Shown: positions 10,614 through 19,228 of the stretch, one piece after another | Layout of the letters: every line of letters starts with the position of its first letter | How positions within the stretch are numbered: position 1 is the first letter of the stretch | Assembly: GCA_030726915.1 (NCBI GenBank) | Contig: JANRCR010000047.1 | Span: 1 to 36,835 of the forward strand | Length of the DNA: 36,835 nt | DNA from: Candidatus Nanopelagicales bacterium | GTDB lineage: Bacteria > Actinomycetota > Actinomycetes > S36-B12 | Direction: 5' to 3' | The notes under the pieces: model-generated | Database searches by the model: none | Told to the model about the DNA's origin: nothing | What the model saw: the letters and a program-made list of their open reading frames with translations, nothing else | Made by a program: the position numbers and the translations under genes

Positions 10614-11473
10614 ACGCCGTACATATGGGAGTGCGCTCCTGGATTGCCGTCAGCCTGGCCACCGTCGTGGGAGTCCTTGCCTTCGGGTGGCCCTTCCTTG
10701 CCGAGCCCGGGTCGACCGCGATAGCGCATGCCTCGGATGCACCCTGGATCTTCGCGGCGATCGTCCCCCTCGTGCTCCTTGTCGTCCTGGCCCAGGTGGC
10801 CGACGGTGGCATGGATGCCAAGGCCATCGCCATCCTCGGAGTGCTCGCCGCAGTGATCTGCATCCTTCGCCCGCTCGGAGCTGGGACAGCCGGGTTGGAG
10901 CCCATCTGGTTCATCATTATCCTCGGTGGCCGGGCCCTGGGGCCGGGATTCGGCTTTGCACTCGGCTCGCTCTCTCTCGTCGCCTCCGCACTCATCACCG
11001 GCGGCGTCGGCCCGTGGCTGCCCTTCCAGATGATTGCCGCGGCATGGGTGGGACTCGGTGCGGGACTCCTGCCCCCGATGCGCGGACGGCGCGAGATCGC
11101 CATGCTCGCCACCTACGGACTGATCGCCTCAATGGGGTACGGCCTCGTGATGAACCTGTGGTTCTGGCCGTTCCTCGGCGGGCTGGAAGCCACCGCCTAT
11201 GCCCCTGCCATCATGTTTGACCCCGGCGCCCCGGTCAGTGACAACCTGGGCCGCTGGTTGGCCTTCTCCCTGGTGACCTCTCTCGGCTGGGACATCCCAC
11301 GCGGCATCCTCACGGCCGCCCTCATCATCGTCATCGGCCGGCCCGTCCTGGTCGCTCTGCGGCGGGCATCGCGGAAGGCCAACTTCGCTCCCCACGTGGT
11401 TTTCGCGCCGGAGACTCACCTCCAGACCGGCGCCCCCGTCCATGCCGTCGGCCCGGGGACGAGCGCGCCCTGA
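10610..11473 (+). CDS. ECF transporter S component, probably corrinoid-specific (CbrT-like by context)
   Basis: Six-TM-like small hydrophobic protein; IIILGGRALGPGFGFALGSLSLVASALITGGVGPWLPFQMIAAAWVGLGAGLLP is a typical S-component stretch; embedded in the B12-riboswitch operon. Confidence 0.8.
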   Translation: MNAVHMGVRSWIAVSLATVVGVLAFGWPFLAEPGSTAIAHASDAPWIFAAIVPLVLLVVLAQVADGGMDAKAIAILGVLAAVICILRPLGAGTAGLEPIWFIIILGGRALGPGFGFALGSLSLVASALITGGVGPWLPFQMIAAAWVGLGAGLLPPMRGRREIAMLATYGLIASMGYGLVMNLWFWPFLGGLEATAYAPAIMFDPGAPVSDNLGRWLAFSLVTSLGWDIPRGILTAALIIVIGRPVLVALRRASRKANFAPHVVFAPETHLQTGAPVHAVGPGTSAP

Positions 11474-12843
11474 TGGAGGTGATCGTTCTTGGCACAGGAG
11501 CCGCCGACGGGTGGCCCAGTCCCTTCTGCGAATGCCTCTCCTGCGCCGACATGCGCTCACGCGGCCGTGTTCGGGTGCCCACGGCCGCCCTGGTGGACGG
11601 ACTCATCCTCCTGGACGCGGGCCCGGCGGTAGCCTCATCCGCTGCCCGGGCACGAGTGTCGCTGCGAGATGTGCGCCACGTCCTCGTCACGCATGCGCAT
11701 CCTGATCATCTCGACCCGGCGCTGCTGCTGTGGCTCGATTGGAATCCCACTCCCGCCGTGCTGCACCTGTGGGGTCCGCCGTCCGTCCTGAGCCGCTGCC
11801 GAGATTGGATCGGACCGCGCACTCCCGTCCAACTCCATGAGATTGCTGCCGGTGACACCTGGGGACTGCCGACTCCGCGCGGGGATTACACCGTGCGCGC
11901 TGTGGCCGCAGCACACGGTGGACACGCACCGGACTCCGTGGCCGATGAGGCCGTGCTCTACGACCTCACCGCTCCCGATGGCAGCCGCCTGCTCTACGCC
12001 ACGGACACGGGCCCGATCGGTGATCTCACTGCATGCGCGGGCGCGGCGTACGACGTCATCCTGCTGGAGGAAACCTTCGGAGATCACCTCGACCATGGCA
12101 CGGGCCACCTCGACCTTGCCACGCTTCCGGTCATGCTCCACGACCTCACAGCCGTGGGCGCGCGCGTAGACACCACCCAGGTTGTCGCCGTGCACCTCGG
12201 ACATCACAATCCCCCGGAGGCACTCCTGCGCGAGCGGCTTGCGGCCCACGGGGTGCGGCTCGTCGACGACGGCACGACGATCGGGCGCCCCACACGCGGA
12301 CTCATCGTCGGTGGGGCACGCTCGGGCAAATCCACAGAAGCCGAACGCCGAGCCGGAGCATTCGCGCACGTGACGTACGTCGCCACAGCATCTGCGCGCC
12401 CGGATGATGCCGAGTGGCAGGAGCGCGTGCGGATGCACCGCGAGCGCCGCCCCGCACACTGGCGCACGGTCGAGGGGGGTCATCACCTCGCGGACACACT
12501 GCGCGACGCTTCACCGGGATCGGCCATCCTCGTTGACTGCTTGACGCTATGGCTGACCGACGTCCTTGACAGGGCCTCCCCCGACTGGAGTGACGATGAT
12601 GCCCTCTCGGCGGGTGCGCACGCTGCCACCGCGGACCTCCTTGCGGCACTCGCACAGTGCCCTGCCACCGTGATCCTCGTGAGCAACGAGGTGGGCATGG
12701 GCCTGGTGCCCGCGACGCGTGCGGGTCGGATTTTTGTCGACCTGCTCGGACGCCTGCACCAGCAGGTCGGGGATGTCTGCGACACCATCACCCTCATGGT
12801 CGCGGGACAACCGTGGGTGATGCGAGGTGGACATGTCGACTGA
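11473..12843 (+). CDS. cobU: Fusion: N-terminal PhnP-like metallo-beta-lactamase-fold hydrolase + C-terminal CobU (adenosylcobinamide kinase/guanylyltransferase)
   Basis: N-term: VIVLGTGAADGWPSPFCECLSC..., THAHPDHLD; C-term: GLIVGGARSGKSTEAERRA..., ILVDCLTLWLTD, VSNEVGMGLVPATRAGRIFVDLLGRLHQQV. Confidence 0.9.
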   Translation: MEVIVLGTGAADGWPSPFCECLSCADMRSRGRVRVPTAALVDGLILLDAGPAVASSAARARVSLRDVRHVLVTHAHPDHLDPALLLWLDWNPTPAVLHLWGPPSVLSRCRDWIGPRTPVQLHEIAAGDTWGLPTPRGDYTVRAVAAAHGGHAPDSVADEAVLYDLTAPDGSRLLYATDTGPIGDLTACAGAAYDVILLEETFGDHLDHGTGHLDLATLPVMLHDLTAVGARVDTTQVVAVHLGHHNPPEALLRERLAAHGVRLVDDGTTIGRPTRGLIVGGARSGKSTEAERRAGAFAHVTYVATASARPDDAEWQERVRMHRERRPAHWRTVEGGHHLADTLRDASPGSAILVDCLTLWLTDVLDRASPDWSDDDALSAGAHAATADLLAALAQCPATVILVSNEVGMGLVPATRAGRIFVDLLGRLHQQVGDVCDTITLMVAGQPWVMRGGHVD

Positions 12844-13948
12844 CGCGGATGAGTCCCCAGCCCAATCACTCCTCGCGGACGTGGTGGCACGCATCGACTG
12901 GCCCGACCGCGAGGCGGCTCGTCAGGCCACGGAGCGGTGGCAGTCACTGACCAAGCCGGAGGGTGCGCTCGGTCGTTTGGAAGACCTGGGCACGTGGTGG
13001 GCTTCGGTCCGAGGTACCTGCCCACCAGCGCCTCCCGCGCGACCGGTTTTGGTGATCTTCGCCTCCGACCATGGCGTCGCACGCACAGCACGGACGTCGG
13101 CGTACCCCCCTGAGGTCACCGCGCAAATGGTGCGCATCCTCCTCTCCGAGCGCGCCGCCGCGAATGCGCTCGCACGTCAGGTGGGCGTCCGGGTCCGCGT
13201 CGTCGATGTCGGTGTCGATGCACCGGAGGACTACGCGAACGACCTGGGACCTGATGTCGCCGCGATGCGCATTCGACGGGGAAGCGGATCCATCGATCGA
13301 GAGAATGCACTCACGTCCGAGGAGGCCGATGCGGCCTTCGCACTCGGCGTGGCTATCGCGGACACCGAGATTGATGCAGGTGCTGACCTGCTTATTGCTG
13401 GAGACATGGGCATCGGCAACACCACATCCGCCTCGGCCATCGTGGGCCTCCTCGCACCCGCAGAGGTGACATCCGTGGTGGGCCGGGGCACGGGCATTGA
13501 TGACCACACCTGGATGCGCAAGACGGGCGCGGTGCGCGATGCGATGCGACGCGGCAAGGCGCACAAGGCAGCGCCCCTGGATCTCATCGCCACGATCGGT
13601 GGTCCCGATATCGCCGCCATGCTGGGATTCCTCCTCGAGGCTGCCGCACGGCGTACCCCCGTCATCCTCGATGGGACGGTGCCGACAGCCGCCGCCCTCA
13701 TCGCCCACCGAGCGGCCTACAAGTCTCGCGACTGGTTGCTGGCCGGACATCGCTCCACCGAGCCGGCTCATTCAGCAGCCCTGGGGAGGCTTGATCTTGA
13801 GCCCCTGCTGGACCTGCGCATGCGCCTGGGAGAAGGCACGGGAGCCCTCCTTGCCGTCCCACTTATCGCCGCGGCCGCCGCAGCCCTGGGGGAGATGCTC
13901 ACCTTCACCGAGGCTGGTGTGAGCACGGCCGAGGAGCCCGCGGAGTGA
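12833..13948 (+). CDS. cobT: Nicotinate-nucleotide--dimethylbenzimidazole phosphoribosyltransferase CobT
   Basis: LTKPEGALGRLEDLGTWWA, FASDHGVA, LIAGDMGIGNTTSASAIVGLL, VVGRGTGIDD, ILDGTVPTAAALIA. Confidence 0.95.
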   Translation: MSTDADESPAQSLLADVVARIDWPDREAARQATERWQSLTKPEGALGRLEDLGTWWASVRGTCPPAPPARPVLVIFASDHGVARTARTSAYPPEVTAQMVRILLSERAAANALARQVGVRVRVVDVGVDAPEDYANDLGPDVAAMRIRRGSGSIDRENALTSEEADAAFALGVAIADTEIDAGADLLIAGDMGIGNTTSASAIVGLLAPAEVTSVVGRGTGIDDHTWMRKTGAVRDAMRRGKAHKAAPLDLIATIGGPDIAAMLGFLLEAAARRTPVILDGTVPTAAALIAHRAAYKSRDWLLAGHRSTEPAHSAALGRLDLEPLLDLRMRLGEGTGALLAVPLIAAAAAALGEMLTFTEAGVSTAEEPAE

Positions 13949-14736
13949 GGGCACTGCGCCTGACCTTCGGGCTCCTCACCGTCATCCCCGTTGGCGCTAT
14001 CGGCGACGTCGATCGCCACCTGGCCCGCAAAGCCATCCTCCTGGCACCGCTCGTCGGCCTGGTGCTGGGAGCACTCGCTGCGCTGGTGGTCGCGGTCGTG
14101 CACGCACTCGTACCGTCCACACTCGGCGCGCTGCTCGCTGCCGTCCTGGCTGTGGCGCTGCTCGCCTATCTCACTCGCGCACTGCACCTGGACGGCCTCG
14201 CCGACACCGCCGATGCACTCGGCAGCGGCAAGCCGGCGGATGCCGCATTGGAGATCGCCCGACGCGGCGATGTCGGGCCATTTGGTGTCGTGACACTCGT
14301 GCTCGTACTTCTCATGCAGGTGACCGCTCTCGCCATCGCCACCGAAGCCGGCTGGGGTGGAATGACCGTCGTCATCGCCGTCGTCACCGGTCGAGCCGCG
14401 GTCGTCGTCGCCTGCACCCGCGGCATCCCCGCGGCACGACCCGAGGGCCTCGGTGCGCTTGTTGCCGGCACCATCCCGCGAGTCGCATCCGCGGCCTGGG
14501 TCATCGTCATCGTGATCGGAGCCTTCGGGGTCGGCACGTGGCTCACTCCGGATGCTGCGTGGACGTGGCCGCTCGCAGTCGCGGTCGGCCTCGCGGTCGC
14601 CGCACTGCTGGTGCGCCGCGCCGCGCGCAGGCTCGGAGGTGTCACGGGTGACGTGATGGGGGCGACGGTGGAGACCGCGTCCACCACGGCCCTTCTCGTC
14701 GCAGCTCTCACCTACGCGAGCGCGCTCACCTCGTAG
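13945..14736 (+). CDS. cobS: Adenosylcobinamide-GDP ribazoletransferase CobS
   Basis: LTFGLLTVIPVG..., LTRALHLDGLADTADALGSGKPADAALEIARRGDVGPFGVVTLVLVLLMQ; GTGA overlap with cobT. Confidence 0.95.
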   Translation: MRALRLTFGLLTVIPVGAIGDVDRHLARKAILLAPLVGLVLGALAALVVAVVHALVPSTLGALLAAVLAVALLAYLTRALHLDGLADTADALGSGKPADAALEIARRGDVGPFGVVTLVLVLLMQVTALAIATEAGWGGMTVVIAVVTGRAAVVVACTRGIPAARPEGLGALVAGTIPRVASAAWVIVIVIGAFGVGTWLTPDAAWTWPLAVAVGLAVAALLVRRAARRLGGVTGDVMGATVETASTTALLVAALTYASALTS

Positions 14737-14902
14737 GACGCTCGCTCCAACCACGCCGGATTGATCTCCATAGCCCAACACAGGGCCGGGAGGGTCCAGG
14801 CCTAGCTGAACGTCACGAAGCCAACCGTGCACACCGCGAGGGCAGATCTTGACTCTCTCATCGCGCCATTAAGGCGAGCTGCTTCCGCCATCGAGCAGTC
14901 GA

Positions 14903-15661
14903 TCACTGCTCGGTATGCCTACTGACGCCGTCATCCGGTGCCCCGACGAGCATCTGCGCGAGAGTCTCGAAGACCCGGTCGCTGTGGCTTGCGTGGGTGA
15001 CACCGGGGAGAACCCTGCTCGAAACCGTGGCAGGCTGCGTGTCGACGATCGGACCGATCGCGTACAGCGCGGCGTAGGGACGGAACACCTCGTCGTCCTT
15101 CCCGAGCACCAGCGCCACCCGCTGTGCTAGCGGCCCTGGCAGGTGGCCCTCTCCCCGGGGCCAACCAGCTCCGCTCACCGGGCGCAGATCGCGCCAGGTC
15201 GAAGGATCCGGAGCCGTTCGGACCAGGCCAAGGGCACCGAGTGGAGCGTCGGGGTGGATCTGCGACCACGCCCTAGCGAGGAATGCAGCCATGATTCCGC
15301 CCTGGGATTCGCCGACAATGGCGACTGATCGCGAGTCGGCGCGAGAGCACAAGTACTCGACCTCGGCGATGAGCCCCTGTCGATTCCCGGCGAAGGGATA
15401 GTCGAACAGCGAGTCGTGGACGTCCTCGAGTTCAGCGAGATCAGGCCGCTGGGGGACGGTCGCCGTGAGATCCGTCGCGTAGCGAAACCAACTCGCCCTG
15501 CCCTCCGGGTTGAACGGATCGACGCGCGAGGGGCCCTGCGGCCCGACCGGGGCGTAGACCTCGACGGCGGGCCCGGCGGAGGCGAAAGCGGCCGCGACCG
15601 CAGAGTCAGGTGGATCCCCCGGCGTCGCGTAGCCGTGCAGGAAAAGAACGATCTCCAGCAT
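14903..15661 (-). CDS. Alpha/beta hydrolase (esterase-like)
   Basis: LFLHGYATPGD, nucleophile elbow GESQGG, C-terminal LPGVTHASHSDRV histidine; RBS-like GAGG 8 nt before ATG at 15661. Confidence 0.75.
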   Translation of the reverse strand: MLEIVLFLHGYATPGDPPDSAVAAAFASAGPAVEVYAPVGPQGPSRVDPFNPEGRASWFRYATDLTATVPQRPDLAELEDVHDSLFDYPFAGNRQGLIAEVEYLCSRADSRSVAIVGESQGGIMAAFLARAWSQIHPDAPLGALGLVRTAPDPSTWRDLRPVSGAGWPRGEGHLPGPLAQRVALVLGKDDEVFRPYAALYAIGPIVDTQPATVSSRVLPGVTHASHSDRVFETLAQMLVGAPDDGVSRHTEQ

Positions 15662-15720
15662 CTGCGCCACCTCTAGCCCCGTCCCCGCACACCGCCGATG
15701 CTAGTCGCGGCAAGGGGGAT

Positions 15721-15740
15721 TTCTGACGGATGCGTCAGAA
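15721..15740. promoter_or_regulatory. Palindromic operator candidate TTCTGAC-GGATGC-GTCAGAA
   Basis: Perfect 7-bp arms; in the divergent intergenic region between the hydrolase and the SBP gene. Confidence 0.6.
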
Positions 15741-15778
15741 TCGCTTGCGAACCTCATGACTGATAACGATACTGCCTT

Positions 15779-15796
15779 ACTGACTGCCCGGTCAGT
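15779..15796. promoter_or_regulatory. Palindromic operator candidate ACTGAC-TGCCCG-GTCAGT
   Basis: Perfect 6-bp arms, 12 bp upstream of the SBP start codon, same TGAC-N6-GTCA core. Confidence 0.6.
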
Positions 15797-15808
15797 TATG
15801 GAGGATCC

Positions 15809-17695
15809 ATGAACCCGATCCGCAAGGCCATCGCCCTCGGTCTTATCAGCGCCACAGCATCGGCGCTCGCTGTGCTCGCACCCGCGGCGGCGAGTGCGGA
15901 GGAGGGGGAGATCTTCACATTGGGAACCCTGGCTGACATCGACTCGGCCAATCCCTTCGTCGGATACTCCGGCTCCGCCTACGAGGTGTTCCAGATGCAG
16001 TACCTCACGCTGACCCAGTACGCGGCGGATGACTTCGCCATCGTTCCCGGTCTCGCCGAGTCATGGGAGGAGGCGCCGGACCAGCTGTCGTGGACGTACA
16101 ACATCCGCCCTGGCATGGCGTGGTCGGACGGCACACCCATCACCGCCAACGACGCGGCCTACACCTTCAACCGGATCCTCAATGGCAAGCAGGAGTCCGT
16201 CAACTACTACGCCTACACCGCCAACATCACGTCCGTGGAGGCCGTCGACGACCTGACATTCCGCATCAACGTCGATAAGCCGTCGCCCATCATGGAGAGG
16301 CTCTACGTCTACATCCTCCCCGAGCACATCTGGTCAGGCATCGATAAGAAGGAGGTCGCGACCTTCAAGAACGAGGGCACGCCGGAATCGCCGATCGTCG
16401 GCTCCGGCCCCTACCTCATGATCGAGCGACGGCCCGGCCAGTTCACCCGCTTCGCCGCCAATCCTGAGTACTTCCGCGGGGAACCGGCCGTCAAGGAAGT
16501 GGTGTGGCGGATCTTCCTGAACGCCGACGCCCTGGGCCAGGCCCTCAAGAAGGGTGAGGTCGACGCCGCAACGGATCTCACACCGACCGTGTGGAGCAAC
16601 CTGAAGGACGCCCCGGGCATCACGGCTGTCGCATCGGCGAACACCTACTTCAACCACATCGCGTTCAACACCGGCGCAGCCCTCGTCGACGGGACCCCGA
16701 TCGGCGATGGCAACCCGGCCGTGCGCGATGCCCGAGTACGCCGAGCCCTGAGCCTGGCGATCGACCGGGAGGCGATGACCGAGCGGCTCCTCCAAGGCCT
16801 GGGCACTTCCGGAAGCACCGTGATCCCGCCGATGTACGCCGACCTGCACCTCACTCCCGCGAGCGGAGTGGAGTACGACCCCGCGCTCGCCGGGCAACTG
16901 CTCGACGAGGCGGGATACCCCCTAGGGCCCGACGGCGTTCGCGTCGGTTCCGACGGTCAGCCGCTAACGCTGCGGTTCTTTGGCAGGTCCGACGGAGACG
17001 CCGACTCAGCGAAGATCCTGGAGTACGTCCAGGCCTACTTCGCCGACGTCGGAGTGACCCTTGAGTCGAGCCTCGTCTCGACCGACGTCATCATCACGAA
17101 GTACGGCGAGGGCAAGTACGACCTCTACGAGTGGGGCTGGGGCGTCGAGCCGGATCCGAACTACATGCTCTCGGCCTTCACCTGCGCCAACAGGTCCTAC
17201 GAGGACGAGGGAGCTATCTACTCGACCCTCTCCGACTCCTTCTATTGCAATGAGGAGTATGACGCCCTATGGGAGGAGCAGTCGACGGAGACCGACTCGG
17301 TCCGGCGCGCTGAGATCGTCCGGCAGATGCAGCAGATGCTCATCGACGACATGCCCTACCTCGTCCTGTACTACCCCGATCAGCTCTCCGCCTACCGCTC
17401 CGACCGATTTACGGGATTCATTCCGCAGCCGAGGGAGAACGGAGCCATCCTCTTCCAGTACGGCACGTGGACGTGGGATGCCCTCGCGCCAGTGACGGCG
17501 GAGGCACCAGCGTCGGAGGGCGGGTCGGCCTCAGCCCCGGCATCCGGGGAAGGGAGCTCGGCGTCGACCCCCGCAGCCACATCGGGATCGTCCACGCTGC
17601 CCTACGTCATCGTCGGCGCGGTCGTCATCGGCCTCGGAGTTGGCGTGGTCCTCCTCCAGCGCCGGCGGCGAACCTCGGCCAACCTGCGGGAGTAG
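15809..17695 (+). CDS. ABC transporter family 5 (SBP_bac_5) substrate-binding protein with C-terminal TM anchor
   Basis: Signal peptide; TLGTLADIDSANPFVGYSGSAYEVF, LAESWEEAPDQLSWTYNIRPGMAWSDGTPITANDAAYTFNRIL, DARVRRALSLAIDREAM; C-terminus LPYVIVGAVVIGLGVGVVLLQRRRR. Confidence 0.92.
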   Translation: MNPIRKAIALGLISATASALAVLAPAAASAEEGEIFTLGTLADIDSANPFVGYSGSAYEVFQMQYLTLTQYAADDFAIVPGLAESWEEAPDQLSWTYNIRPGMAWSDGTPITANDAAYTFNRILNGKQESVNYYAYTANITSVEAVDDLTFRINVDKPSPIMERLYVYILPEHIWSGIDKKEVATFKNEGTPESPIVGSGPYLMIERRPGQFTRFAANPEYFRGEPAVKEVVWRIFLNADALGQALKKGEVDAATDLTPTVWSNLKDAPGITAVASANTYFNHIAFNTGAALVDGTPIGDGNPAVRDARVRRALSLAIDREAMTERLLQGLGTSGSTVIPPMYADLHLTPASGVEYDPALAGQLLDEAGYPLGPDGVRVGSDGQPLTLRFFGRSDGDADSAKILEYVQAYFADVGVTLESSLVSTDVIITKYGEGKYDLYEWGWGVEPDPNYMLSAFTCANRSYEDEGAIYSTLSDSFYCNEEYDALWEEQSTETDSVRRAEIVRQMQQMLIDDMPYLVLYYPDQLSAYRSDRFTGFIPQPRENGAILFQYGTWTWDALAPVTAEAPASEGGSASAPASGEGSSASTPAATSGSSTLPYVIVGAVVIGLGVGVVLLQRRRRTSANLRE

Positions 17696-17708
17696 CCGGC
17701 CAGGCTAC
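17692..17708 (+). terminator. Short hairpin GTAGCC-GGCCA-GGCTAC overlapping the SBP stop codon
   Basis: Perfect 6-bp stem, 5-nt loop, no U-tract; weak terminator/attenuator candidate only. Confidence 0.3.
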
Positions 17709-17776
17709 GGGGGAGAACGACTGGATCACGGGCGCACTACCCTGACGTGCGTGACCGAGGACTACGAGGAGGTCGG

Positions 17777-18406
17777 GTGAGCCCGCGACCGAGCGTGGAA
17801 GCCCAGCGCCGCGAGGAAGTGCTCGTTGCAACCTGCGCGGTGATCAGCGAGGTGGGCTTCCGCCACGTGCGCATCGCCGACGTAGCCGAGCACATCGGCA
17901 CGAGCACCGGGATCATCCACTACTACTTCCGGACCAAGGACGATCTCCTTGAAGAAGCGTTCCGCTTCGTGATCGAGTCCGCGCGCGCCCGCAGCCTGGA
18001 GGCGCTCGACGGCGTGACTGATCCCGAGGAACGCCTCCTGACGGTCATCCGCGTCAATCTGCCCACAGCCTCCGACCACCAGGACTGGCCCATCTGGATC
18101 CACCTCTGGGCCGAAGCTCTTCGCGATCCCGCACTTCGCCGAATCAGCGTCACCGCCTACGACCGCTGGGCGCGCCTCATCGAGGACATCGTCACCCAGG
18201 GTCAAGAGCAGGGCGCCTTCATGCACCTGCATGCCCGGGAGTTCGCGATGCAACTCCTCGCCATGATCGACGGTCTCGTGATCCAAGCCCTCATCTCCGC
18301 TCGTCCGGCCGCCATGAAGGCGTTGCGACCCACCGTCGAGGCCTTTGTGCGCCAGGCCCTGAGCGAACCGTCCGACCGGCCCGCCGACGCCCTCCTGCGA
18401 GGATGA
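17777..18406 (+). CDS. TetR/AcrR family transcriptional regulator
   Basis: VATCAVISEVGFRHVRIADVAEHIGTSTGIIHYYFRTKDDLLEEAFRF; GTG 17777 preceded by GAGGAGG. Confidence 0.92.
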   Translation: MSPRPSVEAQRREEVLVATCAVISEVGFRHVRIADVAEHIGTSTGIIHYYFRTKDDLLEEAFRFVIESARARSLEALDGVTDPEERLLTVIRVNLPTASDHQDWPIWIHLWAEALRDPALRRISVTAYDRWARLIEDIVTQGQEQGAFMHLHAREFAMQLLAMIDGLVIQALISARPAAMKALRPTVEAFVRQALSEPSDRPADALLRG

Positions 18407-19197
18407 GCACGCCTGCCCGTCGCGTGATCGTCACGGGCGGAGCCTCGGGGATCGGTGCTGCGATCGCCTCACGCCTGCTCGCAGACGGCGCCCGTGTCGC
18501 CCTCGCCGATCCCGACGAGCAGGCACTGTGCTCCTGGGCAGATGCGCCCGGCATCACATGCCTGGTTGTCGACGTCTCGGACCCCGCGGCGCTCGACGAA
18601 GCCCTGCCCCGGGTGATCGACGACTGGGGTGGTGTCGATGTGCTCGTCAACGCCGCCGGGATCGCCGGCCCCATCGCACTCGCGGAGGACTGCGATCCAT
18701 CCGAATGGGCGCGATGCGTCGAGGTTGACCTAGTCGGCCACTTCCTCACGGCTCGCCTGGTGATCCCGGCGATGAAGCGCCAGCGCGACGGTGTCATCGT
18801 CAACATCGGATCTACATCGGGTCTGTACGGCGTCGGCCTGCGCACCGCGTACGCCGCATCCAAGGCGGGCCTCGTCGGGCTGACGAAGTCACTTGCGGTG
18901 GAGTTGGGGCCGTGGCAGGTCCGCGTCAACCTCATCTGCCCGGGCTCGGTCAGGGGAGAGCGCATCCGCCGCATCGCCGAAGCCGAAGCCCAGTCTCGGG
19001 GGACGACTGCTGACGCCGTCGAGGCGGAGTACGTCGCGGGGCAGTCAATCGCGCGGCTGGTCGAGCCCGACGAGATCGCCGATATCGTCCACTTCCTGGC
19101 CTCCCGAGCCGCCCGGATGATCACGGGCCAGGTGATTTCCGTCGATGGGCACACGGAGACCTTCCACCTACCCGGGCCACCTTCCGCCGCTCATTGA
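18403..19197 (+). CDS. SDR family oxidoreductase
   Basis: VIVTGGASGIGAAIASRLL, NAAGIAG, YAASKAGLVGLTKSLAVELGPWQVRVNLICPG; ATGA overlap with TetR gene. Confidence 0.92.
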   Translation: MSTPARRVIVTGGASGIGAAIASRLLADGARVALADPDEQALCSWADAPGITCLVVDVSDPAALDEALPRVIDDWGGVDVLVNAAGIAGPIALAEDCDPSEWARCVEVDLVGHFLTARLVIPAMKRQRDGVIVNIGSTSGLYGVGLRTAYAASKAGLVGLTKSLAVELGPWQVRVNLICPGSVRGERIRRIAEAEAQSRGTTADAVEAEYVAGQSIARLVEPDEIADIVHFLASRAARMITGQVISVDGHTETFHLPGPPSAAH

Positions 19198-19210
19198 CGC
19201 TCGAGTCAGT
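19191..19210. promoter_or_regulatory. Operator candidate TGAC-GCTCGA-GTCA (19195-19208)
   Basis: Third TGAC-N6-GTCA copy, about 20 bp upstream of the acyl-CoA dehydrogenase start; right flank GTCAGTT matches the 15779 site; its TGA is the SDR stop codon. Confidence 0.5.
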
Positions 19211-19228
19211 TTTGGCTACCGTGCGCCC

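Noticed and set aside
13768-14832. 354-aa minus-strand ORF
   Set aside because: Antisense to cobS; low-complexity Asp/His/Arg-rich translation typical of high-GC shadow ORFs.
14737-14902. Possible tRNA or small RNA in the cobS-hydrolase intergenic
   Set aside because: No cloverleaf, T-loop GTTCRA consensus or clear stem structure could be found by eye.
17741-17756. TGACGTGCGTGACC as a fourth TetR operator upstream of the TetR gene
   Set aside because: It is a direct TGAC repeat, not the TGAC-N6-GTCA inverted repeat.
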